From assembly GCA_031291075.1 (NCBI GenBank), contig JARLJS010000218.1, forward strand, positions 1 to 43,483: a DNA stretch of 43,483 nt, in the 5' to 3' direction. The notes under the pieces are model-generated. The model was not told the origin of the DNA, did not search any database, and was given only the letters and a program-made list of their open reading frames with translations. This document shows positions 1 to 11,285 of the stretch, piece by piece; within the stretch, counting starts at the first letter, position 1; each line of letters opens with the position of its first letter. Made by a program: the position numbers and the translations under genes. This DNA is from Nevskia sp. Lineage in GTDB: Bacteria > Pseudomonadota > Gammaproteobacteria > Nevskiales > Nevskiaceae.

Positions 1-2
1 GA

Positions 3-68
3 GTGGGAGTAGCGGCCGTGTCGGCCAGGCCGGTGGCCGGGCGTCTGCAGGTCAAAGGCACCCGCTAG
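3..68 (+). other. possible C-terminal end of an upstream gene
   Basis: An open frame enters from the left edge and reads about 21 codons (ending in ...LQVKGTR) to a TAG stop at 66-68. A G+C-rich hairpin follows 13 bases later, as expected at the end of a transcription unit. Too little is visible to name a product, and it may simply be untranslated DNA. Confidence 0.2.
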
Positions 69-81
69 CGCCCCCAGGCCT

Positions 82-121
82 CCGGCCGGCGAGAAATGCC
101 CGGCCGGTCCCGTTCCTCTTT
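82..121 (+). terminator. possible intrinsic terminator
   Basis: An 8-bp perfect stem (CCGGCCGG at 82-89 pairing with CCGGCCGG at 100-107) has a 10-base loop. A pyrimidine-rich tail ending CTCTTT follows. It lies between the stop codon at 66-68 and the start at 164. The tail is only moderately T-rich, so the call is tentative. Confidence 0.35.
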
Positions 122-163
122 AGAATCAGGTGTCGGCAAACCAGACGTAAAGGAGCGGCAGCG

Positions 164-520
164 ATGGCGGGCAGCGTCACCATCTACGGCATCAAGGCCT
201 GCGAGACGATGAAGAAGGCCCGCGCCTGGCTTGACCAGCATGGCGTCGGCTACGCCTTCCACGACTACAAGGCGCAGGGCATCGACCGCCCGAGGCTGGA
301 GTCCTGGGTCAAGGCGGTGGGCTGGGAAACCCTGCTCAACCGCTCCGGCACCACCTTCCGCAAGCTGCCCGACCACGACAAGGAGGGACTGACGCAGGCC
401 AAGGCGATTGCGCTGATGCTGGCGCAGCCCTCGATGATCAAGCGGCCGGTGCTGGAAACGGGGGCCGGGTCGCCGCTGGTGGGCTTCAAGCCCGAAGCCT
501 ACGCTGCCCGGTTCGATTAG
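164..520 (+). CDS. ArsC/Spx-family thiol reductase, YffB-like
   Basis: A 118-residue protein of the ArsC/Spx thioredoxin-fold family. It opens with VTIYGIKACETMKKARAWLD, the beta-loop-helix with one conserved cysteine (Cys13), and continues with the LLNRSGTTFRKLP stretch and the C-terminal SMIKRPVLE and LVGFKPEAY blocks typical of YffB proteins. Family members are about 115 residues, so it is full length. YffB homologues are glutathione-dependent thiol reductases of unsettled physiological role; arsenate reduction is not shown. The ATG is preceded by AAAGGAGCGG. The next gene begins 10 bases after the stop, so the two are probably co-transcribed. Confidence 0.88.
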   Translation: MAGSVTIYGIKACETMKKARAWLDQHGVGYAFHDYKAQGIDRPRLESWVKAVGWETLLNRSGTTFRKLPDHDKEGLTQAKAIALMLAQPSMIKRPVLETGAGSPLVGFKPEAYAARFD

Positions 521-530
521 GCCGCCCTCC

Positions 531-2123
<1,593 letters not shown>

Positions 2124-2124
<1 letters not shown>

Positions 2125-2245
2125 GGAACCTCTGCTTAATCGTCACCCCGGCGCAAGCCAGGGTCCAGGGGCCCACAATGCCGCGCTGAACTCACTGGAC
2201 TCGGCTTGCGCCGGAATGACGATTGCGAATTGATCAGAGGTTACC
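2124..2245. repeat. nested palindromic repeat (GTCAYYCC type) with outer inverted repeat
   Basis: The whole gap between tadA and the epimerase gene is a repeat. The inner arms start at 2139 (ATCGTCACCCCGGCGCAAGC) and end at 2223 as the reverse complement (GCTTGCGCCGGAATGACGAT). A second, outer pair, AACCTCTG at 2127-2134 and CAGAGGTT at 2235-2242, encloses it, giving a MITE-like nested structure. A relative in opposite orientation lies at 20641-20731; the two share the GGGGCCCAC centre. RNA copies would fold into a long hairpin and could act as a bidirectional terminator. Confidence 0.75.
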
Positions 2246-2261
2246 GAGAGCAGGAGGGCGT

Positions 2262-3224
2262 ATGAAAGTCTTCGTCACCGGTGGCTCCGGCTTCGTCGGC
2301 CGCAATCTCATCGTCATGCTGGCCGCCCGCGGCGACACCGTGGCGGCGCTGGCGCGCACGCCGGCGGCGATGCGGACCGTGCGCGAACTCGGCGCCGAAC
2401 CGGTGACCGGCGATCTCGACGACCTGCAGGCGATGCAGGCCGGCATGGCCGGCGCCGGCGCCGTGGTGCACTGCGCCGCCAAGGTGGAGGACTGGGGCGA
2501 CCCGGCCGAATTCCACCGCATCAACGTCGAAGGCACCGGCCGCGTGATCGCGGCGGCGCGTGCGGCGGGCGTGCCGAGGCTGGTCCACGTCAGTACCGAG
2601 GCGGTGCTGGCCGACGGCACGCCGATCCGCAATGCCGACGAGACCCGGCCGCGCGCCCCTCATCCCATCGGCCTCTACCCGGCGACCAAGGCCGAGGCGG
2701 AAAAGCTGGCGGTCGCCGCCAGCGGCCCGGGCCTGGACGTGATGGTGGTGCGGCCGCGCTTCATCTGGGGCAAGGGCGACACCGCCATCCTGCCCAAGCT
2801 GGTGGAGGTGATGCGCAAGAAGCAGTTCGCCTGGATCGGCGGCGGCCGCTACCTCACCTCCACCTGCCATGTGCGCAACGTCTGCGAGGGCATCCTGCTG
2901 GCGGCCGAACGCGGCAAGCCCGGCGAGATCTACTTCCTCACCGATGGCGCGCCGGTGGAGTTCCGCGGCTTCATCACCGCCATGGCCGCCACCCAGGGCG
3001 TGGACGCCGGGACGCGCCAGATCCCGCGCGGACTGGTCTACGCGTTCGCAGCGGCGGGAGAGTTCCTGTGGCGGGTGCTGCCGCTCAAGGGCCGGCCGCT
3101 GGTCTCGCGCACCGCGGTGATCCTCACCGGCGAGGAAGTCACGGTGAACGACGCCAAGGCACGGCGGGAGCTGGGCTATCGCGGCCTGGTCAGCCGGGAG
3201 GCCGGGCTGGCGGAGATGGCTTAG
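2262..3224 (+). CDS. NAD(P)-dependent epimerase/dehydratase, SDR family
   Basis: A 320-residue extended short-chain dehydrogenase/reductase. The Rossmann glycine motif TGGSGFVGRN is at residues 6-15, the active-site YPATK (YxxxK) sits near residue 143, and the Ser of HVSTEAV is upstream of it. The sequence VVRPRFIWGKGDTAILPKLVE resembles the 3-beta-hydroxysteroid dehydrogenase/OleD-like branch that oxidises beta-hydroxy substrates, but the exact substrate cannot be fixed from sequence. The ATG at 2262 follows AGGAGGGCGT, an excellent ribosome-binding site. It is convergent with clpB, and the gap is filled by a palindromic repeat. Confidence 0.85.
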   Translation: MKVFVTGGSGFVGRNLIVMLAARGDTVAALARTPAAMRTVRELGAEPVTGDLDDLQAMQAGMAGAGAVVHCAAKVEDWGDPAEFHRINVEGTGRVIAAARAAGVPRLVHVSTEAVLADGTPIRNADETRPRAPHPIGLYPATKAEAEKLAVAASGPGLDVMVVRPRFIWGKGDTAILPKLVEVMRKKQFAWIGGGRYLTSTCHVRNVCEGILLAAERGKPGEIYFLTDGAPVEFRGFITAMAATQGVDAGTRQIPRGLVYAFAAAGEFLWRVLPLKGRPLVSRTAVILTGEEVTVNDAKARRELGYRGLVSREAGLAEMA

Positions 3225-3242
3225 CGGTAGCGGTCAGCGGCC

Positions 3243-3315
3243 GTAGCCCGGATGCAGCGCAGCGGAATCCGGGAACCTGCCGAACCGTCCCGGATTCCAC
3301 TCCGTTCCATGCGGG

Positions 3316-3319
<4 letters not shown>
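3243..3319. repeat. palindromic repeat overlapping the clpB stop codon
   Basis: Two imperfect 32-base arms face each other. The first (3243-3274) begins GTAGCCCGGATG and ends GGAATCCGGGA. The second (3288-3319) is its near reverse complement and ends GCGGGCTAC. It belongs to the widespread GTAGCCCGGATG-type repeat of proteobacteria. It sits between two convergent genes. The CTA at 3316-3318 in the right arm is also the clpB stop codon, so the repeat contributes the gene end and may serve as a shared terminator. Confidence 0.75.
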
Positions 3320-5898
<2,579 letters not shown>

Positions 5899-5989
5899 GG
5901 TGCGCGCCTCACTGGTTCAATAGTCCGGTTGCAAAGCCGGCCTGCTATGGCCGGGCGGTTCAAAGCTCATCCATCTGGAACGCACACGA

Positions 5990-6017
5990 AGTTGAGGGTG
6001 GCGCCCCCGCTTTCAAG
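5990..6017 (-). promoter_or_regulatory. sigma32-like heat-shock promoter of clpB
   Basis: Read on the minus strand, a perfect -35 CTTGAAA (6011-6017) is followed after 13 bases by CCTCAACT (5990-5997), a partial match to the CCCCATNT -10 of RpoH promoters. It lies about 90 bases upstream of the clpB start. clpB is a classical RpoH target, which supports the assignment; the -10 is imperfect. Confidence 0.6.
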
Positions 6018-6208
6018 CGCCGGCCCGCCCCCGGGGCGGATCCGCGCCGCTGACGGGTAATGTGCGCCCCGCCGCCGGCCGGCTCCATGATCCTGATCAA
6101 GCGCCGGGCAAAACCGGCCCGTCCCCCGCCGCGGGATGGGGAAGGAGGGTGTTTTGGCGGAAAGGCAAGGCGCGGGCCCGTAAACCGGACCGGGCGGGTG
6201 AGCGGAGC

Positions 6209-6229
6209 GGGCGGACGCAGGGTCCGCCC
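6209..6229 (-). terminator. hairpin downstream of the small acidic protein gene
   Basis: An 8-bp perfect stem (GGGCGGAC and GTCCGCCC) with a 5-base loop lies 7 bases beyond the stop codon of the gene at 6236-6487. No T-run follows, so it may be an mRNA-stabilising hairpin or an atypical terminator. The rest of 6018-6208 shows no gene. Confidence 0.3.
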
Positions 6230-6235
6230 GCGGTA

Positions 6236-6487
6236 TCAGGACCGGCGCCTGTTCGCCGGTCTGTCGTCGAACAGGTGGTCGAAATCCTCGCCGATCAGCT
6301 TTTTCAGGTCGCGGATCTCGCGGTACTTCTCAACGTCGCGCCAGTCGCGCGAGCGCCCCTCCGGCAGGGGGTTGCCCTTGGCATCCACCGCCGGCACGTC
6401 GTCCTCGAAGCCCTCGCTCTCCTCGGCGAACTCGTCGAAGGCGGGCTTGGCCGGCTGCTGCGGCTTTTTCCCGGGTCTTCCAGCCAT
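6236..6487 (-). CDS. small acidic conserved protein, possibly PA3496-like
   Basis: An 83-residue, highly charged soluble protein. The N-terminal half is proline/acid-rich and likely disordered; the C-terminal half (SRDWRDVEKYREIRDLKKLI) is helical and ends in acidic and basic clusters. This layout resembles the short PA3496-type proteins of gammaproteobacteria, which have a conserved helix rich in RxxxxYxExRxLK, but the match is by eye only. The start at 6487 is supported by CGGAGAG about 10 bases upstream; longer in-frame versions lack such a site. Divergent from tRNA-Ala. Confidence 0.55.
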   Translation of the reverse strand: MAGRPGKKPQQPAKPAFDEFAEESEGFEDDVPAVDAKGNPLPEGRSRDWRDVEKYREIRDLKKLIGEDFDHLFDDRPANRRRS

Positions 6488-6697
6488 GTGCTGCGTCTCT
6501 CCGTCGCTTTTCGGGTGGAATTTGGGCGCCTTGTAACAGGCTTTGCCGCCGAGGGGAAGCCCCCAGGGCGACCGCCGGTACAAATCAGCAGCAATCATCG
6601 GGCCTGTGGCGGTTTGCGGCCTTTCGGCGGGGACCCCCTCGGCGCCGGAATCCGCGCACGGCGGCCGCCAGCGCCCGCCCGGGCCGCGGCGCGCAAG

Positions 6698-6728
6698 TTG
6701 TTTCAATCCGGGCGAAGCCTGCTAAAAT
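6698..6728 (+). promoter_or_regulatory. probable tRNA-Ala promoter
   Basis: TTGTTT at 6698-6703 and TAAAAT at 6723-6728 are separated by 19 bases. A G+C-rich discriminator (GGCGGAC) follows, as is common at stringently controlled stable RNA promoters. Predicted transcription would begin about 14 bases before the mature tRNA. The spacing is slightly long, so the -35 assignment is uncertain. Confidence 0.5.
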
Positions 6729-6748
6729 GGCGGACTAGCATCAAGTGT

Positions 6749-6824
<76 letters not shown>

Positions 6825-6834
6825 ATAGAATCAA

Positions 6835-6863
6835 GGGCTTGCAGAGATGCGAGCCCTTTTCGT
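6835..6863 (+). terminator. rho-independent terminator of tRNA-Ala
   Basis: An 8-bp stem GGGCTTGC/GCGAGCCC (one G:T pair) with a 6-base loop is followed by TTTTCGTTTTC. It lies 10 bases after the tRNA CCA end. Confidence 0.85.
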
Positions 6864-7013
6864 TTTCGTTGGGCATACGCGGCTTCGGATCCCTCGATTC
6901 AGGTGCGCTCTGACGATCAGCAGCCCCTCCAAAATCTACTCCAAATTTCGGTACGAGCGAAGCGCTGATCAGCTCCGAGACTAGCAACCGACCACCGCTC
7001 GTCGTTACATGTC

Positions 7014-7548
7014 ACTTGAATCATTGTGATGTGCCCCTTGTGGTTCTGTAGCCAGAGTTGAACCACTTGATGTCGAACCGCAACAGAGGGGTTGATCGAC
7101 AATAGATGGATCGTCCGGTTGGCGTCCATTGCGAGCCGCCCCACGAAGTCGTTGACCATATAAGGGTTGAGCGGTTCGTCGTACACGAGCCATCGAACTT
7201 GGTTACTCGCGCTCGTTGCCCACAAGAGCTTCAGTACCCCCAGTGCGCGAGATAGTTTCCGACTGACCGCACATGCGCTTCCACGCCGAATTCCTTCTTG
7301 ATCAACATTTGCACCGCCGGGGTGGGACCACAGTTGGAACGGGAGCCCCTTCCGATCCGGGGTTAATCGACCAGTACGCTTTGAATGCGCAGCTCTTGTT
7401 CAGGGGAAAGCAGGCGGTGTTCGACAGAGCGTCTCCCGCGTCGTCGTTCATTGCCTGCAACTGCGACGCCTTTCTTCGCGCGATCACAGATATTGAACAC
7501 GGCAGTTTTGCTGAGACCCGTCTCCTCGGCGATCTGGAGTTCATGCCG
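7014..7548 (-). pseudogene. decayed IS630-family transposase
   Basis: Three blocks in different frames align in order with an IS630 transposase on the minus strand. First, an N-terminal helix-turn-helix (IAEETGLSKTAVFNICDRAK) followed by LLSPEQELRIQSVLVD and then a stop. Second, after frame changes, LTPDRKGLPFQLWSH and then AVQMLIKKEFGVEAHVRSVG up to HWGY and a stop. Third, from about 7225 down, NQVRWLVYDEPLN and DFVGRLAMDANRTIHLLSIN resembling the DDE domain. The segment carrying the first catalytic Asp is deleted, the usual IxDN reads LLSIN, and the C-terminal PxxSPELNPxE block is missing. It is clearly inactive. Lower G+C than the flanks fits a foreign origin. No terminal repeats were found. 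Confidence 0.8.
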
Positions 7549-7559
7549 CGGCCAGCACA

Positions 7560-7816
7560 CGACATGCTGGTCGCCTGCCTGTGGTCGCGCTGGGAGGCGC
7601 CCGGGCAGCCAGGGCTGCTGCCGCCCTGCCGCCGCCATCACAGACGAGCCGCCACCCGAGGTTGCCGCGGCCGGCCATGATAGCTGCATCATTCCCATCA
7701 AGCCGGAGAACGTCGACGCATGGCTGAAGACCGAGCTCGACAACCCGTCGGCCATGTACGCGATTCTCGACGACCGGGACAGGCCCCCCTACTACGAGCA
7801 CCGTCTGGCAGCCTGA
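7560..7816 (+). pseudogene. C-terminal remnant of an SRAP (HMCES/YedK-type) peptidase
   Basis: Two adjacent plus-strand frames give HDMLVACLWSRWEAPGQPGL and then AAITDEPPPEVAAAGHDSC, IIPIKPENVDAWL, and AMYAILDDRDRPPYYEHRLA to a stop. Together they match the C-terminal part of SOS response-associated peptidase (SRAP) family proteins, which crosslink to abasic sites in single-stranded DNA. A frameshift near 7615 separates the parts, and the N-terminal half with the catalytic Cys2 is absent. The missing part is replaced by the IS630 remnant, so insertion followed by decay is likely. Confidence 0.7.
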
Positions 7817-8169
7817 CCCCTGTTATTGCGACCGAACCCCGGAAGAGCGTGAGCGCATCTTCGCCCTTGAAGCGGCCGTTTGTCCCAGAATTATCGTTGC
7901 TACCGCGCTGAACAGGAATTCGGGAGCCGCTTGACCCCGGCTAGGCACTGGCGGCAATGTGACAATCCTGCAACGATCCAGGCACGTCGCCGGGTTTATG
8001 GCGGGGTTAACACCCTGCGGTTGAGCGCGGGCTTCCGATGTAGACTGCTGTTGGGGATTCGCGGCCGGGCGCGGATGACACGCCGCCAGTGGGATGGCAC
8101 GCGATCACCAGGTCCGGCGGCTCTCGGAGTACAAGAGCCGCCATCTCGTAGCGAAACGGGGGAGCACTA
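7817..8169. other. gene-poor gap upstream of the patatin-like gene
   Basis: About 350 bases without a credible gene. A short plus-strand open stretch at about 7822-7934 (RTPEERERIFALEAA in part) continues after the SRAP stop but I do not recognise it. The last 15 bases carry the GGGGGAG ribosome-binding site of the next gene. No convincing promoter was seen. Confidence 0.4.
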
Positions 8170-10011
8170 GTGCCGCCGGAAACACCGCTGCCGCCGCGCC
8201 CTGACAAAAACACCCTTGAGGCGTTTTTTCCCTACGCCACGAATCCCCCGCCGGCCGGGACGTTCGAGATGGGGCTTGTCCTGGGAGGCACCGTTTCGGC
8301 GGGAGCGTACACGGCGGGCGCGCTCGACTTCCTGTTCCAGGCGCTAGATGCCTGGCACGAGCGGGCGGGCAACCACAAGGTCAAGCTCAAGGTGGCCGCC
8401 GGCTCTTCCGGCGGAGCGGTCTGTGCCGCGCTGGTGAGCGTGCTTTCGAACCGGGACTTCAACCACGTCACTGCACCGCAAAGCGTACTGGTGGCGTCGC
8501 CGCCGCCGATCAACAACCAATTCTGGAACATCTGGGTCGACGCTTTCAGTTTCGACCAGTTGGTGGACACCTCGGATCTGAATGCGCTCGTCGACGAGGG
8601 CGCCGGCAACCGTCCCGATCAAAGAACGCCGTCCGCCCTCAACTGCCAGATGATCGACCGTGCGGTGCAGTCAATCATCCAATACGCCGGCCAGGCCCCA
8701 AGCAAGCAACGTGCCTGGGTCGAACCCCTGCTCAGAGTCGGGATCACCGTGGCCAACCTGAGGGGCATCCCGTTCAAGGTCGAGGCCATCCCGGGCATCG
8801 GGCAGTTCGATGGCGCTAATTTTGTCCAGCACGACGACTACGCCTGGTTCGCCGCGCCGACTTGGGTAACGAAGCCTCAGGGCTTGCGTGCCCCGAGGCC
8901 CGACGAATTCTGGGTCGCCGATCCCGCGATCGGCTACACCACCATGGCGCAATGGGCCGCGGCCAGTGGGGCCATGCCGGTGGGTTTCAAGGCGCGGCTG
9001 CTGCACCGTCCGGTCGAGCATTACTACTACCGGCCGCGTGCCAGGGCCACGATGAACGCGGCCGGATCGTTCGACAAGAGGATCGATCCGCCGTCCCTGG
9101 ACATGGGCGCCTTGGGGGGAATGGCCGAAAATGGGCAGTACCTTTTCTCCGCGGTGGACGGCGGAACGCTGAACAACGACCCGGTCAGCCTGGTCCACGA
9201 CGAGCTGGCCGGCTTGATCGGCCTGAATCCGCGCGACCCGCAGGAGGCCAATCGCGCGATCTTCATGATCGATCCCCTGGTCGATATGCCGACGGCGCTG
9301 AAGAAGGTCGGCCTAAGCATGCTTTCGGTGACGAAGTCGATGGTCGACGTGTTCGTGGGCAGCGCGCGCTACTTGACAGCGGACAAGGAGTTGTTCGCCA
9401 GCGACGATGTCTTCAGCCGCTTCCAGCTCGTTCCTAACCGCAAGGTGGATGGCGAAGCAAAGATCGGCGAGGACGCGCTGGCCGGAACCGCGCTCATGGC
9501 GCTGGGGGGATGGTGTGCGCCCGCATTCCGTGTGCATGATTTCCTGCTGGGCCGGGCCAATATGCAGGCTTACTTGAGCAGTACGTTCGTCCTTCGCGCC
9601 GACAACGCCCTGTTCAACGGATGGACGCCGCAGCTGCGCCAGATTTACGCGGTCGACAAGGGCGGAAACAAGATCCAGGTCGACGGCGCGACCCCTCCCC
9701 AGAACTACTACCTTCCCGTGATCCCGGTGATGCCCGGGGCGACGGCGGTGGCGCCGGACTGGCCACTGAACGCGCTGGATCAGGCCGCGGTCGACCGGAC
9801 CGTCAGGAATCCGCTCAAGAAGCGGGTCGAGGCGGTACTCGACCGGCTGCGCGAAGACAATGCAGAGGGTTTTGGTCCCTGGGTGCTCCAACTCATCGCC
9901 CTGCCGGGTATCGCCGATACGATCACAAACGCTCTGGTGGACGGATTTGTCGGTGATCTCCAGCAAAAGAGGCTCATGCCGAAATCGACGCCAGACGCGG
10001 CCGCGCTCTGA
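8170..10011 (+). CDS. patatin-like phospholipase domain protein
   Basis: A 613-residue protein with the patatin catalytic features. These are the glycine-rich oxyanion loop LVLGGTVSAGAYTAG (residues 36-50), the nucleophile elbow GSSGG with Ser80, and the DGG motif with Asp330 of the Ser-Asp dyad. Patatin-like enzymes are usually acyl hydrolases acting on phospholipids. The region beyond residue 350 is long and not recognised. No signal peptide or clear membrane helix is visible, so it is probably cytoplasmic. GTG start with GGGGGAG eight bases upstream. It stands alone among broken mobile genes, which suggests acquisition by transfer. Defence or effector roles are possible but no partner genes support them. 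Confidence 0.85.
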   Translation: MPPETPLPPRPDKNTLEAFFPYATNPPPAGTFEMGLVLGGTVSAGAYTAGALDFLFQALDAWHERAGNHKVKLKVAAGSSGGAVCAALVSVLSNRDFNHVTAPQSVLVASPPPINNQFWNIWVDAFSFDQLVDTSDLNALVDEGAGNRPDQRTPSALNCQMIDRAVQSIIQYAGQAPSKQRAWVEPLLRVGITVANLRGIPFKVEAIPGIGQFDGANFVQHDDYAWFAAPTWVTKPQGLRAPRPDEFWVADPAIGYTTMAQWAAASGAMPVGFKARLLHRPVEHYYYRPRARATMNAAGSFDKRIDPPSLDMGALGGMAENGQYLFSAVDGGTLNNDPVSLVHDELAGLIGLNPRDPQEANRAIFMIDPLVDMPTALKKVGLSMLSVTKSMVDVFVGSARYLTADKELFASDDVFSRFQLVPNRKVDGEAKIGEDALAGTALMALGGWCAPAFRVHDFLLGRANMQAYLSSTFVLRADNALFNGWTPQLRQIYAVDKGGNKIQVDGATPPQNYYLPVIPVMPGATAVAPDWPLNALDQAAVDRTVRNPLKKRVEAVLDRLREDNAEGFGPWVLQLIALPGIADTITNALVDGFVGDLQQKRLMPKSTPDAAAL

Positions 10012-10123
10012 CCATGATCTAAAATCAGGGGAGCGTGGGATAGCCCGTGCAGATCGGACGACATCCGTACTTGACCGTGAGTCGTCAGATGTCGATCTCC
10101 CTAGGAAACGGAGCACGGACCGG

Positions 10124-10348
10124 CTAGAGACCGAGGCGGTCTACTTCAGCTTCTGCCTCGAGCCAGTCCTGCAACTCGCGGCCCGGCGCGAAATTTCGTC
10201 TTTCGGACCGGAAATATGCAGTCTCCGCGATGAGTGCGCGGCGAGTTGGGATGGCGCTCCGTACGGGCTTCCCGTCGTCGGTAAAACTGTTAGATCCGTG
10301 TTCAGTTGCCGAAGCCTCGGGTTGTGAGGCTTTCGCATTCTTGGCCAT
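10124..10348 (-). CDS. DUF2934-domain protein
   Basis: A 74-residue protein whose C-terminal half, IAETAYFRSERRNFAPGREL followed by QDWLEAEAEV, has the DUF2934 pattern (R..IAE.AY..AE.RGF.PG...DWLEAE). The N-terminus is lysine/serine-rich and likely disordered. The function of DUF2934 is unknown. The ATG at 10348 is preceded by AAAGGGGAT. A perfect Crp/Fnr-type box lies at 10405-10418, 56 bases upstream of the start codon. Confidence 0.8.
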   Translation of the reverse strand: MAKNAKASQPEASATEHGSNSFTDDGKPVRSAIPTRRALIAETAYFRSERRNFAPGRELQDWLEAEAEVDRLGL

Positions 10349-10404
10349 TGCACGAATCCCCTTTGCCTACACAGCTACCTTGAACGGAGCTTGTATCACG
10401 GGCA

Positions 10405-10418
10405 TTGATCAGGATCAA
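10405..10418 (-). promoter_or_regulatory. FNR/ANR box upstream of the DUF2934 gene
   Basis: TTGATCAGGATCAA is a perfect match to the FNR/ANR consensus TTGAT-N4-ATCAA. With the box at -41.5 the transcript would start near 10370, leaving a 21-base leader. The hexamer at the expected -10 position (CAAGGT) is poor, so activation is less certain than for the other boxes in this window. Confidence 0.55.
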
Positions 10419-10442
10419 TCGAAGGCTAGTCAGGCAACCCAC

Positions 10443-10607
10443 TAGTGTGGTGAGTTGGAAATCCGTTTATTAAGTTGGGACTGTCGTCCCCGCGGAGGCG
10501 GGGTCCCAGTTCTGCTTTGGAGCTTCGTGGAAAATCGAAAACTGGATTCCCGCCTGCGCGGGAATGACGAAGAAATTTAGTTAACGAATTTCCAACTCAC
10601 CACACTA
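10443..10607. mobile_element. 165-bp MITE with IS630-type ends
   Basis: A short non-coding element bounded by TA dinucleotides. Its terminal inverted repeats read CTAGTGTGGTGAGTTGGAAA on the left and, as the reverse complement, on the right, then diverge slightly. Nested inside is a second pair of about 29-base arms (GTCGTCCCCGCGGAGGCGGG and the reverse complement ending CGCGGGAATGAC). The ends match 22-24 of 29 positions of the IS630 terminal repeat at 43346-43374, so the element was probably mobilised in trans by a related transposase. Confidence 0.85.
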
Positions 10608-10688
10608 GAACCTCGTGCGCGCCGTTGCCGGGCGGTTAGAAAAAGGCGCTCCGAACCGGGAGGGCTATGGTTACTGCGGAGCCTTGCT

Positions 10689-10841
10689 CTACGCCGCGAC
10701 CCCCGCCGCCGCCGTCTGCACCTTGACCAGGTCATCCAGCTTCGAATAGATCAGGTTGGCTTGGTACTGCGTCCCCACCTTTCGGGCCGAAACCTTATGC
10801 GCCGGCAGCTTCAGCGCCGCCGTAATCTTGTTCTCGATCTG
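10689..10841 (-). pseudogene. C-terminal fragment of an unknown gene
   Basis: On the minus strand 50 codons run from a stop (TAG, complement of 10842-10844) to TAG at 10689. The peptide is regular in composition (KITAALKLPAHKVSARKVGT then LIYSKLDDLVKV) and looks like the tail of a real protein, but I cannot assign it. It abuts the serine recombinase fragment exactly at its upstream end, which points to a rearrangement junction near 10842. Confidence 0.35.
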
Positions 10842-11285
10842 CTAGTTGACCAGGAAGGTCGCGGCGTCGGATTCAAGACGTTGACCGGCGCCGGCAGCAT
10901 CGACACAACCGGACCATCTGGGCGCCTGGTGTTTACGATCTTCGCTGCCATAGCCGAGTTCGAGCGCGATCTGATCCGTGAACGCACCCGCGCCGGTCTG
11001 GAGGTAGCGTGCAAGAGGGGGCGGATAAGGGGCCGACCGAAGGCATTGGACGAGTGGGCGCGGAGGCAAGCGAAAGCGCTACTGCGAGACCTGGAGAGCA
11101 CTTGGGAGGACGTTGCAACTCGACTAGGGGTAGGGGTGGCGACATTTTATCGGCCGTTTCCGGGTGGACGCCAGGAACTCATGTACGCCGCAAGGCAGGA
11201 GTTTAAGGGCCAAGCCGGCGGTACCGGTCACGACAAGACGGTAGTTGGGGTATGCTTGTTTCCGGGGTATGCCGAGAAAGAGTGA
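10842..11285 (+). pseudogene. truncated serine recombinase (resolvase/invertase)
   Basis: The readable part starts at LVDQEGRGVGFKTLTGAGSI and continues through GRLVFTIFAAIAEFERDLIR, ERTRAGLEVACKRG and a helix-turn-helix (STWEDVATRLGVGVATFYR). This is the second half of a Tn3-type resolvase/DNA invertase. The N-terminal part with the catalytic serine and arginines is missing; the bases upstream encode an unrelated sequence on the other strand. The frame ends at 11285, overlapping the GGDEF gene start by 17 bases. It cannot catalyse recombination but could still bind DNA if expressed. Confidence 0.75.

Noticed and set aside
6917-7225. 102-codon minus-strand frame as an independent hypothetical gene
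   Set aside because: It resembles the DDE-domain region of IS630 transposases, so it was merged into the IS630 pseudogene.
8170-10348. Two-gene anti-phage system formed by the patatin-like protein and the DUF2934 protein
   Set aside because: The genes are on opposite strands, convergent, and no nucleotide-signal synthase is adjacent.
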